From: Cyanobacteria bacterium T3Sed10_344R1
GTDB lineage: Bacteria; Cyanobacteriota; Cyanobacteriia; Phormidesmidales; Phormidesmidaceae
Reading direction: 5' to 3'
NCBI GenBank assembly: GCA_003566335.1
Contig: PXDR01000197.1
Coordinates: forward strand, 1 to 6,873
DNA length: 6,873 bases
The notes below the pieces were generated by a model. That model saw only the letters and a program-made list of their open reading frames with translations, did not search any database and was not told the origin of the DNA. The first letter of the stretch is position 1. Every line of letters starts with the position of its first letter. Below are positions 1 to 5,471 of this stretch, piece by piece. A program made the translations under genes and the position numbers.

Positions 1-16
1 CATCCTCAAACTCACC

Positions 17-697
17 ATGGGCCTCTTCCTCAACGCCGAACCCTACCCCTACCCCTACAACGGCGACCTCCGCCCCGACAACACCGCCCTGATTGTGATC
101 GATATGCAGACCGACTTCTGCGGCATCGGCGGCTATGTAGACAAAATGGGCTACGACCTCTCCCTCACCCGCGCCCCGATTGAACCCATCGCCAAGCTGC
201 TGCAAGTGATGCGCGATCGCAACTTCACCATCCTCCACACCCGCGAAGGCCACCGGCCCGACCTGGCCGACCTGCCCGCCAATAAACAGTGGCGATCGCA
301 GCAAATTGGCGCTGGCATTGGCGACCCTGGCCCCTGTGGCCGGATTTTAGTTCGGGGAGAACCGGGCTGGGAAATCATTCCAGAACTTCAGCCCCTGCCA
401 GGAGAAATCATCATCGACAAGCCGGGCAAAGGCTCCTTCTACGCCACCGACCTGGATTTAATCCTGCACCGTCGCGGCATCCAAAACCTGATCCTCACCG
501 GCATCACCACCGACGTTTGCGTCCACACCACCATGCGAGACGCTAACGATCGCGGCTACGAATGCCTGATGCTGTCCGACTGCACTGGAGCCACCGACTA
601 CGGCAACTACCTGGCTGCGCTGAAGATGATCAAAATGCAGGGCGGCGTCTTTGGCGCGGTCGCCCCGTCCTCTGCCTTGATTGAAGCCTTGACCTAA
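17..697 (+). CDS. biuH: Biuret amidohydrolase (isochorismatase-like cysteine hydrolase)
   Basis: Predicted to hydrolyse biuret to allophanate and ammonia in the cytoplasm; allophanate would then be split by an allophanate hydrolase, which is not seen here. The 226-residue protein is of normal length for the isochorismatase-like superfamily. Visible motifs are IDMQTDF (Asp29), IDKPGKGSF (Lys135) and the cis-peptide/nucleophile motif GITTDVCVHTT (Cys168), giving the Asp-Lys-Cys triad. From memory, Rhizobium leguminosarum BiuH uses D36, K142, C175 and Q215; this protein has D29, K135, C168 and Q208, all offset by exactly seven. The segments HRPDLADLP, GDPGPCGRIL and GATDYGN also match what I recall of BiuH. 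Start: ATG at 17 leaves a short N-terminus before PYPYPYNG, but the frame stays open to the window edge, so a start a few codons upstream is possible. A 59-bp gap leads to an ABC transporter ATPase on the same strand. Alternatives are a related ureidoacrylate (RutB-like) or N-carbamoyl amidohydrolase. The family is certain; the substrate is probable. Confidence 0.88.
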   Translation: MGLFLNAEPYPYPYNGDLRPDNTALIVIDMQTDFCGIGGYVDKMGYDLSLTRAPIEPIAKLLQVMRDRNFTILHTREGHRPDLADLPANKQWRSQQIGAGIGDPGPCGRILVRGEPGWEIIPELQPLPGEIIIDKPGKGSFYATDLDLILHRRGIQNLILTGITTDVCVHTTMRDANDRGYECLMLSDCTGATDYGNYLAALKMIKMQGGVFGAVAPSSALIEALT

Positions 698-756
698 TCC
701 CTGCCAGAACGTTAGCTGCTCCGGAATTCCCCTGCCCCCCTAGCCTCCCTGGTTCT

Positions 757-2301
757 ATGGAAACCTCCACGGTCAGTCGCCTTACCCCAGTCGCGCCCCC
801 AGAGCTAGAAGTTGTCAACTTAACCAAGCAATTCGGCAGCTTCACCGCCCTGGATCAAGTCAACCTCAAGGTGCCCTCCGGCAGCTTTCACGCCCTCCTG
901 GGCGAAAACGGCGCAGGGAAAAGCACCCTGGTGAAATGCATCATGGGCTTCTACACCCCCACCGCCGGGGATATTCTCGTCGGCAAACGCTCCCGCACCA
1001 TTGCTAGCCCCAAAGATGCCCACCACCACGGCATCGGCATGGTGTATCAGCATTTCACCTGCGTCCCGGCCATGACCGTAGCCGAAAACCTCGTGCTGTC
1101 GCGCTACGACAACCGCCAGTGGATTAACTGGAAAACGGAATACGAACAGCTAGAGGCATTCATGGCCACCGCGCCATTCCAGATTGACCTCAAGGCTCCC
1201 ATTGCCCAACTTGCCGCTGGTCAAAAGCAAAAGCTGGAAATTCTCAAGCAACTCTATCTCAACAGCCGCATCCTGATTTTGGATGAACCCACCTCGGTAT
1301 TAACCCCCGGTGAAGCCGATGAAGTGCTGGGGCTCTTGCGAGAAGCCGTGACTGCGGGACAGCTCAGCGTCTTGATGATTTCCCATAAATTTCGGGAAGT
1401 TACCACCTTTGCCGACGGGGTCACAGTGCTACGCAAGGGCAAAAACGCCGGTCAGGGTTCCCTAGAAACCCTAACCGTGGATGATCTGGCTCAGATGATG
1501 TTAGGAGAACAGCGCACCGCCACGGCGATGGCGCGGCTGCCCTACCCCGACCCCCAGCCGATCCTTGCCCTGCAAAATCTAGCCGCAGACCGGGACAACG
1601 GGCTGCCAGCCCTGACTAACGTGAACCTCACCGTCAACCAAGGGGAAATCGTCGGCATTGCGGGGGTTTCTGGCAACGGCCAGCGTGAGCTCGTAGAAGT
1701 ACTCTCCGGCCAGCGGCCCCCCACCCAGGGCACCATCCGGGTCAAAGGCTGCGACTATCGAGCCACCCGATCTGAAATGGCCCGACACCAGGTTTACACT
1801 CTGCCAGAAGAACCGCTGCGCAATGCCTGTGTGCCCCACATGACCGTAGCCGAGAACATGGCCCTACGCACCTTTGACCAGCCGCCCCAGGCCAAAGGCG
1901 GCTGGCTGCTGCGCCCTAGCAAAATCCGGCAAGCCGCCAAAGCCCTCGTGCAGCAGTTTTCAGTCCAAACGCCGTCAGTCGAAACCCCCGTCGGCTACCT
2001 CTCTGGGGGCAACGTCCAGCGCACCGTCCTAGCGCGGGAACTGTCTTCAGCCAACATCAACCTGCTGATTGCCGCCAACCCCTGCTTCGGCCTAGATTTT
2101 TCGGCGGTGGACTTTATCCACAGTCAGCTCGTCGCCGCCCGCAATCGCGGGGTAGCCGTGCTGTTAGTCAGCGAAGACCTCGATGAACTGCTGAAACTCT
2201 GCGATCGCATCCTCGTCATCAGCGACGGCCAGCTCGTCTACGAAAGCCCAGCCGACCAAGCCGACCTCAAACTTCTGGGCCAGAAAATGGCCGGACATTA
2301 A
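757..2301 (+). CDS. ABC importer ATPase with two ABC domains (BmpA/nucleoside/simple-sugar type)
   Basis: Energy-coupling ATPase of an importer, acting on the inner face of the cytoplasmic membrane. The 514 residues hold two tandem ABC domains. Domain 1 has Walker A GENGAGKST (49-57), Q-loop Gln98 (MVYQHF), signature LAAGQ (152-156), Walker B ILILDEPT (172-179, catalytic Glu177) and switch His210. Domain 2 is degenerate in the way usual for this subfamily: GVSGNGQRE (303-311) lacks the Walker A Lys-Ser/Thr, LSGGN (415-419) is a good signature, LLIAANP (436-442) replaces the Walker B Asp-Glu, and SED stands where the switch His should be. So one consensus and one degenerate ATP site are expected. 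Architecture and length match the ATPases of BmpA-family nucleoside/purine importers (YufO/NupO-like) and RbsA/MglA sugar importers. The start at ATG 757 puts the first domain near residue 17; no clear Shine-Dalgarno is present. A cupin gene follows after 12 bp. The position between two amidohydrolases suggests a ureide, biuret-like or nucleobase-like substrate, which is inference. Domain 1 has LAAGQ instead of the more usual LSVGQ. Confidence 0.92.
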   Translation: METSTVSRLTPVAPPELEVVNLTKQFGSFTALDQVNLKVPSGSFHALLGENGAGKSTLVKCIMGFYTPTAGDILVGKRSRTIASPKDAHHHGIGMVYQHFTCVPAMTVAENLVLSRYDNRQWINWKTEYEQLEAFMATAPFQIDLKAPIAQLAAGQKQKLEILKQLYLNSRILILDEPTSVLTPGEADEVLGLLREAVTAGQLSVLMISHKFREVTTFADGVTVLRKGKNAGQGSLETLTVDDLAQMMLGEQRTATAMARLPYPDPQPILALQNLAADRDNGLPALTNVNLTVNQGEIVGIAGVSGNGQRELVEVLSGQRPPTQGTIRVKGCDYRATRSEMARHQVYTLPEEPLRNACVPHMTVAENMALRTFDQPPQAKGGWLLRPSKIRQAAKALVQQFSVQTPSVETPVGYLSGGNVQRTVLARELSSANINLLIAANPCFGLDFSAVDFIHSQLVAARNRGVAVLLVSEDLDELLKLCDRILVISDGQLVYESPADQADLKLLGQKMAGH

Positions 2302-2313
2302 CCCGAAATCTTT

Positions 2314-2691
2314 ATGCCTGCTTCTTCGACGCCTGCCTCTATCGTCATCCCTCAGCTCGGCGACCTTGCTGATCATCCAGAGCGGCTACCCTGGCAACCT
2401 TTTCGCCCCGGCATTGAAATTTACCCGCTCTACCCGGCTGCCCCCAACGGTGTAGCGGCGGCCCTATTGCGCTATCAGCCGGGGGCTGAGGTTCCTAGTC
2501 ATAACCATCCGGGATTTGAACACATCCTGGTGATTTCTGGCAGTCAATCTGACGAAAATGGCGCTTATCCTGCGGGCACCCTGGTCGTCAACCCGCCCCA
2601 CAGCCGCCACCGAGTCACCAGTGATGAAGGCTGCATCGTTTTTGTCGTGTGGGCTAAACCTGTCCAGTTCGAGTCGGCTGAAACGGTCTAA
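2314..2691 (+). CDS. ChrR-like cupin domain protein
   Basis: Small cytoplasmic single-domain cupin (125 residues) of unknown substrate. Cupin motif 1 is complete as G(X)5HXH(X)3E(X)6G at residues 57-76, with likely metal ligands His63, His65 and Glu69. Motif 2 follows as YPAGTLVVNPPHSRH (85-99), giving the fourth ligand His99. The PAGTLVVNPP...H...SDEGC pattern is that of the cupin found at the C-terminus of the anti-sigma factor ChrR and in many stand-alone proteins. The zinc-binding anti-sigma N-terminal domain of ChrR is absent, so an anti-sigma role is unlikely. ATG at 2314 lies 12 bp after the ABC ATPase stop with no clear ribosome binding site, which points to the same transcript. It could be an accessory metalloenzyme, a ligand sensor or a processing enzyme for the imported compound; the sequence does not decide. 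Confidence 0.82.
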   Translation: MPASSTPASIVIPQLGDLADHPERLPWQPFRPGIEIYPLYPAAPNGVAAALLRYQPGAEVPSHNHPGFEHILVISGSQSDENGAYPAGTLVVNPPHSRHRVTSDEGCIVFVVWAKPVQFESAETV

Positions 2692-2769
2692 CGCCTTTCC
2701 CTATCTTGATGCCGACTGTCCCTGCTGCCCAGGGGAGCGGTAATCCGCGCCAACCCTAGCCTGTATCCC

Positions 2770-2775
2770 TATAAT
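2770..2775 (+). promoter_or_regulatory. Possible -10 element (TATAAT) just upstream of the second amidohydrolase
   Basis: A perfect TATAAT ends four bases before the ATG at 2780. As a sigma-70 -10 box it would place the transcription start at about the A of the ATG, giving a leaderless message, which would agree with the missing Shine-Dalgarno. No good -35 box is seen at the expected distance, and the surroundings contain a short repeat of ATCCCTAT, so chance is quite possible. Confidence 0.25.
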
Positions 2776-2779
2776 CCCT

Positions 2780-3463
2780 ATGCTGACGATTCCTGCCCAA
2801 CCCTATCCTTATCCCCTGCCAGATCGCGGCATTGCCCTGCTGATTATCGACATGCAGCGCGATTTTCTCGAATCCGGCGGCTTTGGCGCAGCCCTGGGGA
2901 ACGATGTTCGCCCCCTGCGCTCAATCATTCCCCAGGTTCAAGCGTTACAACAGGGCTTTCGGAAGCTGGGACTTCCTATCTTTCAAACCATTGAGGGCCA
3001 TCCCCCGGATTTATCTAATTGCCCGCCCAGCAAACGCCAACGGGGCAACAGCGCTCTGAAAATCGGGGATTTAGGGCCGATGGGTCGCATCCTCGTGTTG
3101 AATGAACCGGGCAACGCGATCATTTCTGAACTGACTCCGCTGCCGGGGGAACCGGTGATTGCCAAACCCGGCAAAGGCGCATTTTACGCGACCGACCTGG
3201 CTGACCAGCTCCAAACCCAGGCCATCACCCATCTAATTGTGACTGGGGTGACGACTGAGGTCTGTGTGCAAACGACGTTACGAGAAGCGAACGATCGCGG
3301 CTATAGCTGCCTGCTAGTGGAAGATGCCACGGCCAGCTATTTCCCTGAGTTTAAGCAAGCCACCTTAGATATGGTGATTTCCCAGGGCGGTATCATCGGC
3401 TGGCGCAGCACCACAGACCAAGTGCTGCAATCCCTGACTGCCGAATATATTGAGACGTCATAG
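2780..3463 (+). CDS. Second isochorismatase-like cysteine amidohydrolase, diverged BiuH paralogue
   Basis: A 227-residue member of the same superfamily as the gene at 17-697. The triad is intact: Asp24 in IDMQRDF, Lys129 in AKPGKGAF and Cys162 in GVTTEVCVQTT. Gln202 in SQGG matches the position of BiuH Gln208. The N-terminal PYPYPLPDRGIALLIIDMQ, the segment EGHPPDLSNCPPSKR and the GDLGPMGRIL/NEPG block correspond to regions of the first enzyme, so the two are paralogues. Differences lie around the pocket: the WRSQQIGAGIGDPGPCG block of the first enzyme is changed, and its GATDYGN segment is replaced by TASYFPEF. A different substrate is therefore likely, for example another ureide or carbamoyl amide, or triuret by analogy with the TrtA enzymes of this superfamily. 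That assignment is speculation. Its codons are less C-rich at third positions than those of the first gene. An 88-bp gap separates it from the cupin and it probably ends the cluster. Start: ATG 2780, with TATAAT just upstream and no Shine-Dalgarno. Confidence 0.87.
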   Translation: MLTIPAQPYPYPLPDRGIALLIIDMQRDFLESGGFGAALGNDVRPLRSIIPQVQALQQGFRKLGLPIFQTIEGHPPDLSNCPPSKRQRGNSALKIGDLGPMGRILVLNEPGNAIISELTPLPGEPVIAKPGKGAFYATDLADQLQTQAITHLIVTGVTTEVCVQTTLREANDRGYSCLLVEDATASYFPEFKQATLDMVISQGGIIGWRSTTDQVLQSLTAEYIETS

Positions 3464-3535
3464 TGGATCGCTTGCGGCTATCGTCCGAGATTGGGCAATG
3501 AAGACTAAAGCGGTTGCCTGAGCCTCATCGATAAG

Positions 3536-3554
3536 AGTTGCGCGCTCAGCAACT
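3536..3554. repeat. Inverted repeat AGTTGC / GCAACT
   Basis: Six-base perfect arms at 3536-3541 and 3549-3554 are separated by seven bases, about 70 bp after the stop of the second amidohydrolase. There is no T-tract, so a classical intrinsic terminator is not supported. It could be a weak hairpin or chance. Confidence 0.25.
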
Positions 3555-3644
3555 ACTCAACGCCAGTATCAGGGTTAGAACCTTCGCTCCCACATTCCGG
3601 CCTTTGAACTGTCACAGCGAAAATTAACCAGCAGTTTCAACAGA

Positions 3645-3659
3645 GGAAATAGTATTTCC
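3645..3659. repeat. Short inverted repeat GGAAAT-AGT-ATTTCC
   Basis: Perfect six-base arms around a three-base centre in a non-coding stretch. It could be a protein-binding site or a small hairpin, but nothing nearby shows what it would regulate. Confidence 0.25.
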
Positions 3660-3909
3660 GACAAGGCGCTCCCAAGAATTACAGGATGTGGCGACGCTCA
3701 TCGGTGAGATTGACCACCTGCTCAACAGCATTGGGCGTGACGTAGTGGGCAGTTGGTAAATTAGCTCCTGGGCGTGGGCAAGATTTTTCATGATTCTTGC
3801 TATGTATAGGTTTCACGCCCTTTTCTCTCATCTCTTCAGCAAAGGTGCAAGATGTGAGTAGGCACTTCCTTGAAGCTAAAATCAGGCAATCATCGCTTGG
3901 GCGATCACC

Positions 3910-4516
3910 ATGGAGTTTTTCCGGCTGCGCAACCTACTGCAAGCCAAAGAATGGCAAGCCGGCGGATGAAGAGACTGCAACTTGTATGATGTGGGTTACA
4001 GAAGGGAAAAGAGTAACCTTTACGCTGCAGCCCCAAGACCTGGCCACATTTCCCTGTGACGCTCTGTGTGCCATTGACGATCTGTGGGTTGAGCACAGCC
4101 AGGGCCGCTTCGGCTTGAGTGTGCAGGCGCAAATCTGGCATGCCTGTGGTAGTCCTGATCGCTATTTATCCGAAGCCTGGGAAATGTTTGGCACCTGTGT
4201 TGGATGGCGAGATCAAGAGACGGCTACAGCACAGCAAACTGAAGACTCTTTAGCCACAAACTCTCCAGAAGCTGGATTTGACTGGAACCAAGCTATTCTC
4301 GACCTGGGACTCGGTTGGTTGTAAGACAACCAACTAAGCTTCAACGAGACGGCCCCTAAGGGACATTTGCCTGTGCTGGGGCAGCGGATGGCTAGCGAAG
4401 GTGGCCCGCTGCTGGTTGCAGGCTGGCATCCTTTCCATGATGGAGGGCAGGGCTGGCACCAGGCACGCCGTCCCGTTCTTTTATCTCGAATTGAAAGTTG
4501 TCGCCAGCAAATCTGA
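3910..4516 (+). pseudogene. GUN4-domain protein, broken by a frameshift and an in-frame stop
   Basis: GUN4 domains bind porphyrins; the founding member stimulates magnesium chelatase, and cyanobacteria carry many paralogues of unclear role. The domain is recognisable but spread over two frames. From ATG 3910 the frame reads MEFFRLRNLLQAKEWQA and hits TGA at 3967-3969. Skipping one base at about 3961 (GCC-G-GCG) continues directly into ADEETATCMMW, restoring the family pattern of an Leu/Arg-rich helix followed by ADEET. The second frame carries the hallmark IDDLWVEHSQGRFGLSVQ and FGTCVGWR, then stops at TAA 4322-4324. The same frame continues past that stop with LSFNETAPKGHLP (the conserved GUN4 end motif) and VLLSRIESC, ending at TGA 4514-4516. 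About 200 sense codons result if both lesions are ignored. A long open frame can also be read from a TTG at 3797, but its first 55 or so residues are out of frame with the GUN4 homology. Sequencing error could explain one lesion; two argue for a pseudogene or a divergent gene rich in recoding. Confidence 0.82.
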
Positions 4517-4520
4517 AGGA
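4515..4520 (+). promoter_or_regulatory. Ribosome binding site GAAGGA for the 4529 start
   Basis: GAAGGA lies eight bases before ATG 4529. It overlaps the TGA (4514-4516) of the broken GUN4 gene and also touches the earlier in-frame ATG at 4520, which is too close to be served by it. This favours 4529 as the start of the next gene. Confidence 0.55.
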
Positions 4521-4528
4521 TGGTCAAG

Positions 4529-5059
4529 ATGAGTGCCCTATCTTTACTGCCCCAGTATGTCCTTGATTTGATTGAAATTTATGGGCCACCTCGCAAGGAT
4601 GGTTGGGCTGCGGCTGTTTTCTATGATCGGGTGGAGCCGGGAAGCGACTTAGATGATGTTGCCCTGCAGCATTATCAATACTACGTCTCGGATTGTCAGA
4701 GAAGGAGTAGTTTCATTGATTGGCTACAAAGCTGGAAACGCATCTATCAACGTCCCATCAATGTTCAGGCTGATTTCTTCCGCGATTTAAGAGATGCGAC
4801 TAGGGCGGCTGGGCTGGATTACGAGGATCGCCTATCTGACAAAATGGATATCAATATCAGCTTTCAAGATGGAATAGAGGGTAGATCAGTCCAGGCCAAT
4901 GCGGCTAAGGCAAAGATATTAGCCGCTGCCTTTGATGCACCTGAAGTAGAGGACTTCCATGTATATCGCATCGGAGACTCTGAGGTGCTGGAAGGGTTTC
5001 TAATGGTTGCAGGTCGAGCCAATGGCGAGGTCATCACCCTGGCTTACATGCACGACTGA
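4529..5059 (+). CDS. Acidic hypothetical protein, unknown family
   Basis: I do not recognise this 176-residue protein. It is rich in Asp and Glu, has no signal peptide or membrane segment, and looks like a soluble cytoplasmic protein. The N-terminal half (LPQYVLDLIEIYG, then an aromatic-rich QHYQYYVSDC and WLQSWKRIY) appears helical. The C-terminal 35 residues (DFHVYRIGDSEVLEGF to the end) look like beta-strands. Start: ATG 4529 is preferred because GAAGGA lies eight bases upstream; an in-frame ATG at 4520 would add MVK. It begins 12 bases after the last stop of the GUN4 remnant, so the two may once have been co-transcribed. Codon use is less GC-rich than in the amidohydrolase genes, as for the GUN4 remnant, consistent with an accessory region. 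Small size, acidity and isolation would fit an immunity or anti-restriction type protein, but no motif supports that and I assign no function. Confidence 0.75.
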   Translation: MSALSLLPQYVLDLIEIYGPPRKDGWAAAVFYDRVEPGSDLDDVALQHYQYYVSDCQRRSSFIDWLQSWKRIYQRPINVQADFFRDLRDATRAAGLDYEDRLSDKMDINISFQDGIEGRSVQANAAKAKILAAAFDAPEVEDFHVYRIGDSEVLEGFLMVAGRANGEVITLAYMHD

Positions 5060-5120
5060 GGAGAAGTTCGACCTGAGTTCCCGCTACGCACCAGATTTGA
5101 GGCAGGACTGATAAATAAAT

Positions 5121-5146
5121 GGTGCCTTGCGCACCCCTGGTTTCTT
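5121..5146 (+). terminator. Weak possible terminator hairpin after the 4529-5059 gene
   Basis: GGTGC (5121-5125) and GCACC (5131-5135) form a perfect five-pair GC-rich stem with a five-base loop, followed after five bases by TTTCTT (5141-5146). The stem is short and the T-run is interrupted and displaced, so efficiency would be low. It lies about 60 bp after the stop at 5059. Confidence 0.22.
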
Positions 5147-5166
5147 AGTAAGGGCTTAAGCAGTAA

Positions 5167-5367
5167 TGGAGATGTTGGCAACGTCAAAAGCATTACTCCA
5201 ATGTGTGCGGTACTCCAGACATCGATTCAAGCATATGGTGCTGGCGGCTCCCACAGCGCGAATACTACCTGTGGTTAGCCGAGAGGACTCGCTACCGTCT
5301 CGGTTTCATCTCGCTACCCAGCTTTCAGATAGGGGACGGGCCTGCTGCGAAAGAGCTAAAAATCTGA
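5167..5367 (+). pseudogene. Protein-like open frame without a normal start, possible gene remnant
   Basis: Between TAA 5164-5166 and TGA 5365-5367 this frame is open for 66 codons. Its product reads like real protein: DIDSSIWCWRLPQREYYLW, then LAERTRYRLGFISLPSF and GDGPAAKELKI. It has no ATG; GTG at 5203 would give 54 residues but has no evident ribosome binding site. I do not recognise a family. It may be the tail of a gene whose 5' part was lost, a small unannotated protein, or chance. The two inverted repeats at 5251-5303 lie inside it. Confidence 0.25.
5251..5303. repeat. Two adjacent inverted repeats
   Basis: CCACAG (5251-5256) pairs with CTGTGG (5269-5274) across 12 bases, and five bases later CCGAGA (5279-5284) pairs with TCTCGG (5298-5303) across 13 bases. 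Two perfect six-pair stems in 53 bases suggest a possible folded RNA or a degenerate element end, but the loops are long and chance cannot be excluded. Confidence 0.25.
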
Positions 5368-5415
5368 AAATTTGGCCACTAGCTACATTCCAAAAAATAG
5401 GGGACGTCACCGGAA

Positions 5416-5430
5416 TTGGCCTTGGGCCAA
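5416..5430. repeat. Inverted repeat TTGGCC-TTG-GGCCAA
   Basis: Perfect six-base arms with a three-base centre, 41 bp before the ATG of the ubiquitin-like gene. It could be a small hairpin in the 5' leader or an operator-like dyad. No T-tract follows, so it is not an obvious terminator. Confidence 0.35.
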
Positions 5431-5471
5431 CTGAATCCTGAAATAGTCCTGCGCTGGAGAGCAGCCGCATC

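Larger units (their letters stand above)
3464..3909. other. Gene-free stretch between the amidohydrolase cluster and the GUN4 remnant
   Basis: No ORF with a normal start and recognisable product is seen on either strand. Two overlapping opposed open frames look mildly protein-like. One on the + strand, 3628-3759, has 43 codons, no ATG, and contains ELQDVATLIGEIDHLLN. One on the - strand, 3831-3679, has 50 codons from an ATG and ends VVNLTDERRHIL. At most one can be real, and both may be decay products. A further - strand frame of about 32 codons ends at 3458, inside the end of the amidohydrolase gene. Short inverted repeats occur at 3536-3554 and 3645-3659. No terminator with a T-tract was found after 3463. 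Confidence 0.5.
5060..5471. other. Gene-poor stretch with a possible gene remnant and small repeats
   Basis: No firm gene lies in these 412 bases. A weak hairpin sits at 5121-5135, a protein-like open frame at 5167-5367, two adjacent inverted repeats at 5251-5274 and 5279-5303, a nine-base direct repeat CTCGCTACC (5288-5296 and 5310-5318), a ten-base direct repeat ATAGGGGACG (5329-5338 and 5397-5406), and a hairpin at 5416-5430. A 91-codon ATG frame at 5166-5441 overlaps the more protein-like frame and shows no recognisable domain; I do not call it. The promoter of the 5472 gene should lie here, but no clear -35/-10 pair is seen. Confidence 0.5.

Noticed and set aside
289..546. 85-codon + strand frame inside the biuret hydrolase gene, His/Arg/Pro-rich
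   Set aside because: It is a shadow of the strongly supported gene at 17-697; the composition is typical of an out-of-frame reading of GC-rich DNA.
2715..2736. CCCTG / CAGGG hairpin between the cupin and the second amidohydrolase as a terminator
   Set aside because: The stem has only five pairs and no T-tract follows; not enough to call a terminator.
3797..3963. N-terminal extension of a long frame starting at TTG 3797
   Set aside because: The GUN4 homology in this frame starts only at about 3962; the true N-terminal GUN4 helix is in another frame from 3910, so this extension is noise.
4213..4527. 104-codon - strand frame opposite the GUN4 remnant
   Set aside because: It is antisense to conserved GUN4 motifs and shows no domain of its own.
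5166..5441. 91-codon ATG frame on the + strand
   Set aside because: No recognisable domain, no ribosome binding site, basic low-quality composition, and it overlaps a more protein-like frame.
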